Shown here: piece by piece, positions 35,652-44,733 of the stretch
Layout: every line of letters starts with the position of its first letter
Numbering within the stretch: the first letter of the stretch is position 1
Origin: DRQF01 sp964559135
GTDB taxonomy: Bacteria; Planctomycetota; GCA-002687715; DRQF01
DNA length: 63,068 bases
Assembly (NCBI GenBank): GCA_964559135.1
Contig: CAZLGG010000008.1
Span: forward strand, 1 to 63,068
Direction of reading: 5' to 3'
Made by a program: the position numbers and the translations under genes
The notes under the pieces: generated by a model
What the model saw: only the letters and a program-made list of their open reading frames with translations
Told to the model about the DNA's origin: nothing
Database searches by the model: none

Positions 35652-36746
35652 GTGCAGGCCGAATTGGCACCCAGAAAAAAGACCCGTCCTATCCGCGTGG
35701 GCGCGGTGACGATCGGGGGCGACCATCCCGTCGTCGTCCAGTCGATGACGATTACGGATACCCGGGACGTGGACGAGACGGTTGCTCAATGCGAGGCCCT
35801 CGCCGACGTGGGCTGCGAGATGGTCCGAGTGGCCGTTGTGGATGATGAGGCCGCTCGCGCCCTCGGCAGGATCAAGGAGCGCATTCGTCTGCCTCTGATC
35901 GCGGATATCCACTTCAACTTTCGTCACGCTCTCACGGCCATCGAGCAGGGCGTCGACAAGGTACGAATCAACCCCGGAAACATCGGAGGCGAGGAGAAGT
36001 TTCTCGAGGTGATTCGTCGACTCCGCGACGCCGGGATGCCCGCGAGGATCGGCGTGAACGCCGGCTCCTTGGCCATGGACCTCATCGAAAAGTACGGCTA
36101 CCCCACGTCGGACGCGCTTGTCGAGTCGGCGATGCGGTACATCGAAGTCTGCGACCGGGAGGGCTATTCGGAATTCGTCGTGAGCCTGAAGAGTTCGAGC
36201 GTCCCCATGACCGTTCAGGCCTATCGAAAGTTCGCCGCGCTGGAGACGGGTGTCCCCTTGCACATCGGAGTCACGGAGGCCGGCGACCCGGCCTACGGCG
36301 CCATCAAGTCGGCAGCCGGTTTGGGAGGCCTGTTGGTGGATGGCATCGGGGACACGATACGCGTCTCACTGCTGGGTGACCCCACCTTGGAGATCCCCGT
36401 TGCCTTCGACATCCTGAAGGCGACCGGTCGTCGCGTCATGAACCCGGAAATCGTTGCGTGCCCCAGTTGCGGCCGCATCGAGATCGACCTGGAGCGCATT
36501 GTGGCGGAGGTGAAGGAACGGCTGGGGACGTCGAAACTTCCGATCGTCGTCTCCGTTCTGGGCTGCGTCGTCAACGGCCCGGGAGAGGCGCGCGAAGCCG
36601 ACATCGGGATCGCCGCCGGCCGAGGTTTCGGCATGCTCTTCAAAAAGGGTGTGATGGTGAGAAAACTCAAGGAAGACGAGATGGTCGACGCCCTGGTGGA
36701 AGAGATCCAGCGCATGGAGACCGAGGTCGAGACGGAGTCTGCTTGA
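35652..36746 (+). CDS. ispG: 4-hydroxy-3-methylbut-2-enyl diphosphate synthase IspG (GcpE)
   Basis: 364 residues from a GTG with AGGAG seven bases upstream. It is the [4Fe-4S] enzyme of the MEP isoprenoid pathway. TIM-barrel start (VQSMTITDTRDV, ADIHFNFRHAL, INPGNIG) and the C-terminal cluster Cys in CPSCGR and GCVVNGPGE are complete. It follows nrnA by 56 bases in the same direction. Confidence 0.96.
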   Translation: MQAELAPRKKTRPIRVGAVTIGGDHPVVVQSMTITDTRDVDETVAQCEALADVGCEMVRVAVVDDEAARALGRIKERIRLPLIADIHFNFRHALTAIEQGVDKVRINPGNIGGEEKFLEVIRRLRDAGMPARIGVNAGSLAMDLIEKYGYPTSDALVESAMRYIEVCDREGYSEFVVSLKSSSVPMTVQAYRKFAALETGVPLHIGVTEAGDPAYGAIKSAAGLGGLLVDGIGDTIRVSLLGDPTLEIPVAFDILKATGRRVMNPEIVACPSCGRIEIDLERIVAEVKERLGTSKLPIVVSVLGCVVNGPGEAREADIGIAAGRGFGMLFKKGVMVRKLKEDEMVDALVEEIQRMETEVETESA

Positions 36747-36764
36747 TCCTCGAGGAACGCCTCC

Positions 36765-37595
36765 TCAATCCCCGAGGGCGGTCTCGATACGGTGTCGGAT
36801 TTCAGGGGAGGATTCCACCCTTCGTCGGACTCGCAGCGATTCCTCGAGGCCCTCGTCCGACGTCGTCCTCCGGAAATCCAAGGCCGCTTTCACCGCGCCG
36901 GCACGCCGAGCGTCGTCGCCGTGCCACAGGTCGCCTCGCACTCGGTCGAGAACTCCCGGAACAGGCGCTCGTACGGCGAGGCGGAGAGAATCGGCCCAGA
37001 TCGGGCGCGCGGCGGCCTCACGTTCGGTCATGAACTCGAGAAGGCTGGTGGAGAGGTTCGGGTTGGCTCTGTGCTCCCAGCCGGGAAACCGATCGAGTGC
37101 GAGATCCATGAAGGCCGCCTTCAAGATCATGCGGTTGTAGTCCTCGTCGTCGAGGACGCGTGCGGGCAGGTCTCCATCAGCCATCGCCGCCTCGAAGAGA
37201 AGCGAGTCGTTGCATCGGTGTGCCGTAAGAAGCAAGGTCTTCGTCCATGGTCCGACGGCGAGGGCATGAAGAGCGCGAAGGATCATGCGACGCTCGTCGG
37301 CATCGCCGTCCTCAAAGAGTTCGAGGAGTCGTTTCTCGTCGCCCTCGGGAACGTGGGCGTGGAGAGTGTGTACGGCGGCGAGGTCACAGGCGCGAAATGC
37401 GTGCCAGCCCACGATGGGGGAGCCGGCCACGTCGGGCTGGACTCCCAGGAAGGCACGGCCGGCGCGTCGAGGGAGGGCCGCGAAGAAGGTCGCGAGAGCC
37501 GACGGGCCTCGTTTTGCAATGAGTTCGGTCAGCCAATCGTAGGCTTCGCGAGGCTCTCCTGTAGGGAGAGGAACGAGGGGAGCTTCAGCCTTCAT
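36765..37595 (-). CDS. eboA: EboA-like protein
   Basis: 276 residues from ATG 37595, overlapping the end of the neighbouring TatD-like gene by 11 bases. It is an all-helical protein; WHAFRACDLAAVHTLHAHVPEGDEK and GDADERRMILRALHALAVGP are the parts that recall EboA. Ebo genes were described from algal endosymbionts and cyanobacteria, where the cluster (eboA-F) is needed to export a scytonemin precursor; the chemistry of EboA is unknown. Assignment rests on memory of the family and on the adjacent EboB-type hydrolase; it could be a different helical-repeat protein. Confidence 0.6.
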   Translation of the reverse strand: MKAEAPLVPLPTGEPREAYDWLTELIAKRGPSALATFFAALPRRAGRAFLGVQPDVAGSPIVGWHAFRACDLAAVHTLHAHVPEGDEKRLLELFEDGDADERRMILRALHALAVGPWTKTLLLTAHRCNDSLLFEAAMADGDLPARVLDDEDYNRMILKAAFMDLALDRFPGWEHRANPNLSTSLLEFMTEREAAARPIWADSLRLAVRAPVPGVLDRVRGDLWHGDDARRAGAVKAALDFRRTTSDEGLEESLRVRRRVESSPEIRHRIETALGD

Positions 37596-38496
37596 GGCGG
37601 CGGTCCATCGCTTCCGGGGTTTGGCCCCGCAAGACACTGTTGCCCTCGTGAGTCTGGCTCCAATCGAGGGATGGTTCCAACAACCATTCATCCTCTGAGC
37701 CCCGTCCAAAGCGTCCAAAGAAGCCTACGGGATTCTTCCAGACGAGAGTGTCCACATCTTCTTCGGAGAAGCCGGCCTTTCGCATCGCGTCCACGGTCTT
37801 CGGCACCGACATGGGATCGCTGACGCCCCAGTCGCAGGCGCTATTGATGATCATACGCTCGACCCCGTAGGTCTGGAGCAGCGCGACCATACGTTCAGGG
37901 CTCATCTTCGTGTTCGGATAGATGGAGAAACCCTGCATGGCACCGGAGTCGAGGGTGATCTTGACGGTCTCCTCGTTGCCGTGGTCCAGCAAGACCCGAT
38001 CCATGGGGATCCCCGAGGCCTGGACGATCTCGAGGCAACGCCTGAAGCCTCTCTTCTTGTCGCGATGAGGGGTGTGGACGAGGATGGGCAACTCGTGATC
38101 GATGGCGAGCTGAATCTGTTTGGCGAAGAATTCCTCTTCGACCGGCGTCATGTCGTCCAAACCGATCTCGCCGACTCCGACGACGCTGTTCTTTTCCAGG
38201 TATCGCGGTAGCAGGGCGAGCACATCCTCGTTCACCCTGGGGTCGTTGGCTTCCCGGGGGTTGAGCGCCATCGTGCAGACGTGGTGAATGCCGAACTGAG
38301 CCGCCCTGTGCCTCTCCCACCCGATCAAAGTATCGAAGTAGTCGATGAAACTGCCAACCTGGGTGCGAGCTTGTCCCAACCAAAATGCCGGTTCGAGGAT
38401 GACGCGGACTCCGGCGCGGGCCATGTTTTCGTAATCATCGGTGACCCGTGAGAACATGTGGGCGTGAGGTTCGAAGATTCTGGGTGCGGCAGACAT
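37585..38496 (-). CDS. eboB: TatD-family metal hydrolase, EboB-like
   Basis: 303 residues. Metal ligands in TatD order: EPHAHM near the start, VGVGEIGLDD, LVHTPHRDKKRGF, LLDHGNEE and NSACDWGVSD. The length (about 40 residues over ordinary TatD) and the coupled EboA-like gene point to the EboB group instead of the TatD DNase. Its substrate is unknown. It is the first gene of the pair, and its promoter must lie in the 217-base divergent gap shared with the HEAT lipoprotein. Confidence 0.7.
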   Translation of the reverse strand: MSAAPRIFEPHAHMFSRVTDDYENMARAGVRVILEPAFWLGQARTQVGSFIDYFDTLIGWERHRAAQFGIHHVCTMALNPREANDPRVNEDVLALLPRYLEKNSVVGVGEIGLDDMTPVEEEFFAKQIQLAIDHELPILVHTPHRDKKRGFRRCLEIVQASGIPMDRVLLDHGNEETVKITLDSGAMQGFSIYPNTKMSPERMVALLQTYGVERMIINSACDWGVSDPMSVPKTVDAMRKAGFSEEDVDTLVWKNPVGFFGRFGRGSEDEWLLEPSLDWSQTHEGNSVLRGQTPEAMDRRHEG

Positions 38497-38594
38497 GGAG
38501 TGAACCTTTCCGATCGGGGCTTCGGTGAGCGTGTGCCGGGCTCACTGCGATCATATCCCTCCATGGCGGGAATCTCCAAGCCGGCGGGTCGCTT

Positions 38595-38623
38595 TTGAAA
38601 GCGTCGGAGGCGAGGCGTAGAAT
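38595..38623 (+). promoter_or_regulatory. Strong-looking promoter of the five-gene HEAT lipoprotein operon
   Basis: TTGAAA (38595-38600), a 17-base spacer and TAGAAT (38618-38623): one mismatch in each hexamer from the sigma-70 consensus and ideal spacing. A leader of about 85 bases would precede the lipoprotein start at 38714. Confidence 0.6.
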
Positions 38624-38713
38624 CCGGCGCGGGGCACGGATTGTCCCCAAGGATGCGGGTCGCCTGCATCGTTCATGAGATCGTGAATCATGCGGGTTGG
38701 GAGCTCAGCGCCG

Positions 38714-39814
38714 ATGGCACCATTTCGAGCCCTTCTGTTGGCCGCCCTGGTTCTCGTGGGCTGTACCAAGTCCACCGGCGAATACCTCTCGGATCTCGAT
38801 GCCATCTCCCCGGATAGAGGTGATCTGACGACGTTTGAAGACGCGAGTCTGATTTTCGATGAAGGCCAACTCGGCCACGAAGCATTCGCGGGGCTGGTGA
38901 CAGCCGATGAGATGACCCTTCCGCAGGCGATTCGAACTCTTTCCCACGCCACCAAGTTCCTGGGGCTGGCTCGGGACAACACCCTTCTGCAGTCCGACGC
39001 TGCGGTCGCAATCGGTCACATGGTCACACGGATTCCCGTGCCCCCCGTCGCGTCGGAGTTGAAGAAGCTCGAGTCTGGGCAGGAGGCGTACGATCATTTC
39101 ACCGAACTCTTGAAGGCCCGGGAGCCGATGGAGATCGCCGGCGCCATCGACCGACTGAATTCCTCGGACGCCGTCGTCGTGTCGGAGGCGCTCCAGCTCC
39201 TTCGGAGCAAGACCGACCAGAACTTCGGCCGAGACATCGAAGCCTGGCGTGGGTGGTACGAGACGCGTAAGGCGGATTTTCACGCGGAGTTCATACGGCT
39301 TAGTCGCGGGCCGCTCGAAATCCTCGGCGGGTATCGCTACCAGAACGCTTCGCAGGCGCGGGCGGTTCTTCGCGTCCTCTCGGCCTGGTTGCTGAAGTAC
39401 TTCGATCCAGAACTCCGAGACGTGGCCGTGCCCGCGGCGATGAAAGTCGGACGGCAGGCCGCGGTCTATGCGCTGAGCGAAGCTCTCATCGGCGCCCGCG
39501 ACCCACAGGTACGCGCCGACGTGGCGGACGCCATGGCAGCCATCACGGATGTCACATTCCAGGTCCCTCTGGCGCGGAGACTCGAGCGCGAGAAGGACCC
39601 GCGCACGGCCACGCGCATCATCAAGGCCCTCCGATGGTATCCGAGCCGCCGGACGATCCTCGCGATCCTCACCGCCATGGCGACCTTGGACGACACCCGC
39701 GTGGATATCGTGGGCTCGGAGGTCTTGAATGCGTTGACCGGTGCTGGGCTCGAGGGTGACATCGAACTTTGGACCTCGTGGTGGAAAGACAAGGGACACG
39801 ATCAGTGGCCCTGA
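38714..39814 (+). CDS. HEAT-repeat lipoprotein
   Basis: 366 residues from ATG 38714, which gives a short lipoprotein signal with LVLVGC (Cys17) and has GGGAG upstream; an ATG at 38690 would add eight residues. The mature chain is mostly paired helices with HEAT-like repeats, clearest from SQARAVLRVLSAWLLKYFDPELRDVAVPAAMKVG to the C-terminus. Such solenoids bind other proteins. No catalytic residues can be named. It heads an overlapping operon with DUF366, a flippase-like membrane protein, a PfkB kinase and ThpR. Confidence 0.75.
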   Translation: MAPFRALLLAALVLVGCTKSTGEYLSDLDAISPDRGDLTTFEDASLIFDEGQLGHEAFAGLVTADEMTLPQAIRTLSHATKFLGLARDNTLLQSDAAVAIGHMVTRIPVPPVASELKKLESGQEAYDHFTELLKAREPMEIAGAIDRLNSSDAVVVSEALQLLRSKTDQNFGRDIEAWRGWYETRKADFHAEFIRLSRGPLEILGGYRYQNASQARAVLRVLSAWLLKYFDPELRDVAVPAAMKVGRQAAVYALSEALIGARDPQVRADVADAMAAITDVTFQVPLARRLEREKDPRTATRIIKALRWYPSRRTILAILTAMATLDDTRVDIVGSEVLNALTGAGLEGDIELWTSWWKDKGHDQWP

Positions 39815-40374
39815 TTCGCCCCGCGACGTTCCTTTCGGAGGAGTGCCTCCTCTACGACGGCACCCAATTGCGTTCCCATTGGATTCTTGAAACCTTCGGT
39901 CTTCGAGGCGACGCCATCGTCACGTGGGAAGGTCCCGTCGACGTGCGCGACGAGCATCTCGTCGATCTGGACGACCGATCTCGTGGACTCTTCATCGCCG
40001 GGGCGGCGATGCGTCATTTCATCCTCGAGTCCTTCGGCCCGGACCTCGATCGCGCGGTTTTCCTTCAACGTCTTCTCGTCCTTCTCGTGCGAGAACTCCT
40101 GACCGAGGCGGGTATTCACGACGTGCGGCGTTCCGGAGACGACCTCTTCGTCGGCGAAGGAAAGCTCACGGTGTCGATCGCCACCGTATCCCCCGTGAGT
40201 TGCCTCGTTCACTTGGGCGTCAACGTGACCTCGGAAAAAACGCCGGTGCGCACGTCCGATCTCACCGATCTGGGGCTGGATCCCCAGGGATTCGCCGAGA
40301 GTCTCGTCCGCCGATTTGCCGATGAGATCGATGGCATGGCGAGCGCAACGGGAAAAGTCCAAGGGGTGTCATGA
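39805..40374 (+). CDS. DUF366 family protein
   Basis: 189 residues from a GTG that overlaps the HEAT gene by 10 bases. The pattern YDGTQLRSHWILETFGLRGDAIVTWEGPVDV...EHLVDLDD, the RQRLLVLLVRELL-like helix and SIATVSPVSCLVHLGVNV match DUF366, a small family found in bacteria and methanogens. Its function is unknown. Conserved Asp, Glu and His residues (DVRDEHLVDLDD) could bind a metal. The stop overlaps the next start (ATGA). Confidence 0.85.
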   Translation: MALIRPATFLSEECLLYDGTQLRSHWILETFGLRGDAIVTWEGPVDVRDEHLVDLDDRSRGLFIAGAAMRHFILESFGPDLDRAVFLQRLLVLLVRELLTEAGIHDVRRSGDDLFVGEGKLTVSIATVSPVSCLVHLGVNVTSEKTPVRTSDLTDLGLDPQGFAESLVRRFADEIDGMASATGKVQGVS

Positions 40375-41567
40375 GTATCGACTCGAGTCGCAGCGAGCCC
40401 GGAAGAGTTGGAAAGCGGTTCTTGCTTCTCATCCTCAAGTTGGGGCTCCTCGGGGCAGCTGCGTGGGTCGTGTCGCGCCAGGTGTCTTGGCATGACCACC
40501 TGACCCTGAAGGACGGGACGGTGCTCGAGGGACGCATTCTGGATGCGCAACCCAACAGAGATGCCTCCGTCGCGTTTCGAATTCAGTCCGGGGAGACGCT
40601 CCACCTAGCCTCGGATGAGGTTGCTGAAGGTGGACGGGTTTTTGGACTGCGAACGACCTTCCGAAATCTCCACCCCGGCTGGTTCCTGTTGGGAATGACC
40701 CTGATCTTCGGGATGTACGTGTTGGGGGTGACACGGTGGTGGATACTCCTGGGGGCCCAGGGGATCGCGGCCTCCTGGAATCGGGCCTTTCGTCTCACGT
40801 TCATGGGGTTTTTCTGGAACAACTTCATGCCGGGCATGACCGGAGGCGATGTGGCGAAGGCCGTGCTGATTGCCAAGGAGTCACCCGGCAGGAGAAGCCG
40901 CGCCGTATCCACGGTGATCGTGGATCGCGTGATCGGCCTTGCCGTGCTGGCCGGGCTCTCGGCCGGCGCAATCCTGATCAACTTCAAAACGTTCGAGAAG
41001 CAGGGCTACGTGGTCTTCGGAGTTCTGGCGATCCTCGCCATCATGGGATGCTGCATACTCAGTCGGCGGGCGAGGAGATGGCTGCGAATCGACCGCATCC
41101 TGAAGTCACTTCCCGGGAGCAGCATCCTCATGCAGTTGGATGAGGCGTTTCGACTCTATCGTACGCAGCCAAAAGCCATCATCTGGGCGGTCATGTTGTC
41201 CTTTCTCGCCCATCTGTGCAATATCGGGTCCGTCTGGGTCTACGGTCAGGATCTGGGAATCCCGGCATCGCTTCTGACCTATTTCGCGACCGTGCCGATC
41301 ATCTTGATCGCCGCATCGGTTCCTTTGTTTCCCGGAGGGTGGGGAGTCCGAGAGGTGGCGTTCATCACGGCGTTTCAGGCCGTGGGCGTTCCGGCCGCCT
41401 ACCGCAGCGAGTTGGTCCTGCTGAGCGTCCTGTTGGGAATCTCGGTGATGATTTGGAGTCTCCTTGGAGGCGTCTTCCTCTTCGTGGGAAGCAGTGCGGA
41501 GCCTGCGGGAGTGAGAAGGTCGGCGGTCACCACGGGGTCGCCCGACAGGAAAGAGCTGAAATCATGA
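40371..41567 (+). CDS. Lysylphosphatidylglycerol synthase TM-like (UPF0104/YbhN) membrane protein with periplasmic insert
   Basis: 398 residues with a membrane helix at 17-35, then a soluble beta-rich insert at about 38-100 (LTLKDGTVLEGRILDAQPN...), then about seven more helices. Motifs of the family are FWNNFMPGMTGGDVAKA, VDRVIGL and FPGGWGVREVAF. These proteins form the flippase part of MprF or act alone on lipid-linked molecules. The insert is unusual for the family. ATGA overlaps with both neighbours. Confidence 0.83.
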   Translation: MSIDSSRSEPGRVGKRFLLLILKLGLLGAAAWVVSRQVSWHDHLTLKDGTVLEGRILDAQPNRDASVAFRIQSGETLHLASDEVAEGGRVFGLRTTFRNLHPGWFLLGMTLIFGMYVLGVTRWWILLGAQGIAASWNRAFRLTFMGFFWNNFMPGMTGGDVAKAVLIAKESPGRRSRAVSTVIVDRVIGLAVLAGLSAGAILINFKTFEKQGYVVFGVLAILAIMGCCILSRRARRWLRIDRILKSLPGSSILMQLDEAFRLYRTQPKAIIWAVMLSFLAHLCNIGSVWVYGQDLGIPASLLTYFATVPIILIAASVPLFPGGWGVREVAFITAFQAVGVPAAYRSELVLLSVLLGISVMIWSLLGGVFLFVGSSAEPAGVRRSAVTTGSPDRKELKS

Positions 41568-42475
41568 GCTTGTTGGTCGTTGGTTCGATTGCATTCGACT
41601 CCGTTGCCACGCCTTTCGGGGAGCGCCGAGACATCTTGGGCGGAGCGGCGTCCTATTTCTCGGTGGGAGCCTCCCTGTTCACTCCGGTGCGTTTGGCCGG
41701 CGTCGTCGGTGAGGACTTTCCCGAAGAACACATTCAGCTCTTCCGAGAGCGCGGGATCGACCTCGCGGGCCTGAAGCGAATCCAAGGTGGATTGACGTTC
41801 CGGTGGGCCGGTCGCTATGAGGGTCGGATGGACGTGGCCGAGACACTGGAGACCCATCTCAACGTCTTGGGTGAGTGCACTCCGGAACTCCCCGAGAAGT
41901 TCCGTGAGACGGAATACGTGCTTCTCGCCAACGACCACCCCAAGAACCAACTTGCGGTGGCCCGGGCGATGCAAAGCCCGAAGCTGTTGATGATGGACAC
42001 GATGAACCTGTGGATCGACCACAACCGGGACGAGCTTCTGGAGGTCCTGACTGCGGTCGACGCTCTCGTCTGCAACGACGAGGAGGCGCGCAGCCTGGGA
42101 GAGAACGCCAACCTGATCGGAGCGATGAAGACCATTCGGGAGTGCGGGCCGCGAATCGTACTCGTGAAGAAGGGAGAGCACGGCTCGATCGTCCTCATGG
42201 ACGACAGGTTCTTTGCTCTCCCCGCGTGGCCGCTCGAGAAGGTCGTCGATCCGACAGGGGCCGGTGATACCTTCGCGTCGGGAGTCATGGGTTGGATGGC
42301 GAGGCAGGATCGTGTCGATTTCCCGACCCTGAAAACGGCGATGGCTTACGGAACCGTGGTGGCTTCCTACAATGTCGAGGCCTTCGGGCTCGATAGGCTC
42401 CGAACCTTGAAATGGGGCGACATCGAACAGCGCTACCGGGAATTCGTTCGCTTCCTCGATCTGGGTTTGGAATGA
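41564..42475 (+). CDS. PfkB-family sugar or nucleoside kinase
   Basis: 303 residues, overlapping its neighbours by ATGA at both ends. The ribokinase fold is shown by the N-terminal GSIAFDSVATPFG and GGAASYFSVGAS, and by the C-terminal DPTGAGDTFASGVMG with the catalytic Asp. Substrate not clear: lengths and motifs fit adenosine, ribose or other sugar kinases. The lipid-linked neighbours do not settle it. Confidence 0.85.
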   Translation: MSLLVVGSIAFDSVATPFGERRDILGGAASYFSVGASLFTPVRLAGVVGEDFPEEHIQLFRERGIDLAGLKRIQGGLTFRWAGRYEGRMDVAETLETHLNVLGECTPELPEKFRETEYVLLANDHPKNQLAVARAMQSPKLLMMDTMNLWIDHNRDELLEVLTAVDALVCNDEEARSLGENANLIGAMKTIRECGPRIVLVKKGEHGSIVLMDDRFFALPAWPLEKVVDPTGAGDTFASGVMGWMARQDRVDFPTLKTAMAYGTVVASYNVEAFGLDRLRTLKWGDIEQRYREFVRFLDLGLE

Positions 42476-43041
42476 GCCGACGACTCCGATGCTTCGTGGG
42501 GATCCCGCTTCCCGATCAGGTGCGTCAACGCCTGGAAAGGGAGATCGGCTTTCTCCAACTCGCAGGGGCACCCGTTCGCTGGGTGCCGAAGGACAACATG
42601 CACATCACCGTGCGATTCCTGGGAGAAATCGACCCGGATGAAGTGATCCCTGTCTGCCGCGCGCTCGAGGAGGTCGCCGATGAGGTGCCACGCCACAGAA
42701 TCGAAATCCGCAAGCTGATCTTGTTTCCTCCCGCGAAGCCCCCACGCGTCATCGCCGCCGGTGTGGAGGGGGACACCGACAATCTCCTGGCCACCTTCAA
42801 TCTCCTCCAGGACCGCTTCGAGACGATCGGTTTCCGGCGCGAACAACGGCGTTTGATGCCGCATGTCACTCTCGGTCGTCTCAAGGGGCCGCCGGGGGAG
42901 GACCTTCTCAACCGAGTGGAGCGGGCCAAGGCTCGCGGTTTCGGCGTCGTCGACGTGACGGCGCTGCACCTGATCCTCAGTGAACGCAGTCCGAACGGCG
43001 CCGTCTATTCGAGCATGGAGGCCGTGGAGCTTCTGGGCTGA
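42472..43041 (+). CDS. thpR: RNA 2',3'-cyclic phosphodiesterase ThpR
   Basis: 189 residues from ATG 42472 (ATGA overlap). Two-histidine 2H phosphoesterase: HITV (44-47) and HVTL (131-134). ThpR opens 2',3'-cyclic phosphates at RNA ends and was first seen as a 2'-5' RNA ligase. Size and motif spacing are standard. It is the last gene of the five-gene operon; four bases separate it from the convergent pgi. Confidence 0.93.
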   Translation: MSRRLRCFVGIPLPDQVRQRLEREIGFLQLAGAPVRWVPKDNMHITVRFLGEIDPDEVIPVCRALEEVADEVPRHRIEIRKLILFPPAKPPRVIAAGVEGDTDNLLATFNLLQDRFETIGFRREQRRLMPHVTLGRLKGPPGEDLLNRVERAKARGFGVVDVTALHLILSERSPNGAVYSSMEAVELLG

Positions 43042-43045
43042 GCCT

Positions 43046-44701
43046 CTAGCGACGCCTCTCACGCTTCCGCATTTGCTGGCAGGCAGAGAGAAGTCCCGCC
43101 GTCGAGGCGTCGTGAGGGCCTCCGCGGCTACGTCCCTCGATCTCCGGGAGCAGCAGTTGAGCCAATTCCTTGCCGAGCTGAACCCCCCATTGGTCGAAGG
43201 AATCTATCCCCCATAGGACGCCCTGCACGAAGATTTTGTGCTCATAGAGAGCAAGGAGGCTTCCCAGCGACCGAGGAGTGACCTTGTCCAGGAGCATCGT
43301 GTTGCTGGGGCGGTTTCCTGGAAATTCCTTATGGGGGGCGAGAGCAGCCACCTTCGCGGGCGGGGCACCCGCGGCTTCCAGCTCCCCTGCGGCCTCGTCG
43401 ATCGACTTTCCCCGCATGAGGGCTTCGGATTGAGCGAAGCAGTTGGCCAACAGGATCTGGTGGTGATTCCGCAGAGGGTTGAGGCTGTTCGCGGGAATGA
43501 TGAAATCCACCGGCGCGAATTCGGTGCCCTGGTGCAAGAGCTGGAAGAACGCGTGCTGTCCATTCGTGCCGGGTTCGCCCCACACCATGGGGCCCGTGTG
43601 GTAGCTGACCGGCCGGCCCGTTTCATCGACTCTCTTGCCGTTGCTCTCCATGTCGAGCTGTTGGAGGTAAGCCGGAAACCGATGGAGGTATTGGTCGTAG
43701 GGGACGACGACGTGATTCGTGGCGCCGAAGAAGTTCACGTACCAAAAACCCAATAGGCCGAGAATCACGGGCATGTTCGATTCGAATGGCGCTTGCCGGA
43801 AGTGTTCATCCATGAGGTAGGCGCCCTCGAGGAATTCCTCGAACCTCTCCATGCCGATTGCCAGCGCGATGCTCAGCCCGACGGCGCTCCACAGGGAGAA
43901 TCGCCCTCCGACCCAGTCCCAGAACTCGAACATGTTGGCCGTATCGATGCCGAATTCGCGGACGGACTTCTCGTTCGTCGAGACCGCTACGAAGTGTCGT
44001 GCGACATCGGAGGCGCTCGTCGAAGCCTCGAGAAACCATTCCCTTGCCGTGCGAGCGTTGGTCATCGTCTCCAAGGTGGTGAAGGATTTCGAGGTCACGA
44101 CAAACAGCGTCGTCGATGGCTCCAGGTTCCTGAGAGTCTCGGCCAGATGGGTGCCGTCCACATTCGAGACGAAATGGATCCGAATGTCCGGCGACGAATA
44201 GGCTTTGAGGGCCTCCACGACCATCTGGGGGCCGAGGTCGGACCCGCCGATCCCGATATTGACGACATCGGTGATGGCCCTGCCGTCGAACCCCTTCCAC
44301 TCGCCGCTGCGGACCTTCGATGTGAATTCTCCCATGCGCTTCAGTACTCTTTTGATGTCAGGGAGAACGTCCTCTCCGTTGACCAGGATGGGCTCGTTCG
44401 AACGGCGACGCAGAGCGACGTGAAGAACGCTACGCCCCTCGGTCTTGTTGATCCTCTCGCCCGAGAACATCGCGTCGCGGCGCTTCTCGAGGCCGACCGT
44501 TCGAGCAACCTCGCAGAGCAGCGGTAGGGTCGCCTGCGTGATTCGGTTCTTGGAGTAGTCGAGAAGGATGCCGTCGAAGCGCAAGCTGAACCGCTGGAAC
44601 CGGTCAGGGTCCTTCTCGAAGAGGTCGCGCATATGGAGATCCGCCGTCTCTTCGAAATGCTCCTCGAGGGCGGGGAGTGCAGGGCTCTCAATCCATCGCA
44701 T
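43046..44701 (-). CDS. pgi: Glucose-6-phosphate isomerase
   Basis: 551 residues from ATG 44701 (GGAGA upstream, and length close to E. coli Pgi, 549). A GTG at 44737 would add 12 residues and give a 4-base overlap with the methyltransferase gene, but has no ribosome site. It interconverts glucose-6-P and fructose-6-P. Signatures are VNIGIGGSDLGPQMV, VTSKSFTTLETMTN, WGEPGTNGQHAFFQLLHQGT with the catalytic Glu and His, and QLGKELA with the Lys. Confidence 0.96.
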   Translation of the reverse strand: MRWIESPALPALEEHFEETADLHMRDLFEKDPDRFQRFSLRFDGILLDYSKNRITQATLPLLCEVARTVGLEKRRDAMFSGERINKTEGRSVLHVALRRRSNEPILVNGEDVLPDIKRVLKRMGEFTSKVRSGEWKGFDGRAITDVVNIGIGGSDLGPQMVVEALKAYSSPDIRIHFVSNVDGTHLAETLRNLEPSTTLFVVTSKSFTTLETMTNARTAREWFLEASTSASDVARHFVAVSTNEKSVREFGIDTANMFEFWDWVGGRFSLWSAVGLSIALAIGMERFEEFLEGAYLMDEHFRQAPFESNMPVILGLLGFWYVNFFGATNHVVVPYDQYLHRFPAYLQQLDMESNGKRVDETGRPVSYHTGPMVWGEPGTNGQHAFFQLLHQGTEFAPVDFIIPANSLNPLRNHHQILLANCFAQSEALMRGKSIDEAAGELEAAGAPPAKVAALAPHKEFPGNRPSNTMLLDKVTPRSLGSLLALYEHKIFVQGVLWGIDSFDQWGVQLGKELAQLLLPEIEGRSRGGPHDASTAGLLSACQQMRKRERRR

Positions 44702-44733
44702 GGGGGTCTCCGTGGCGTCTCGACTTCGATGGG

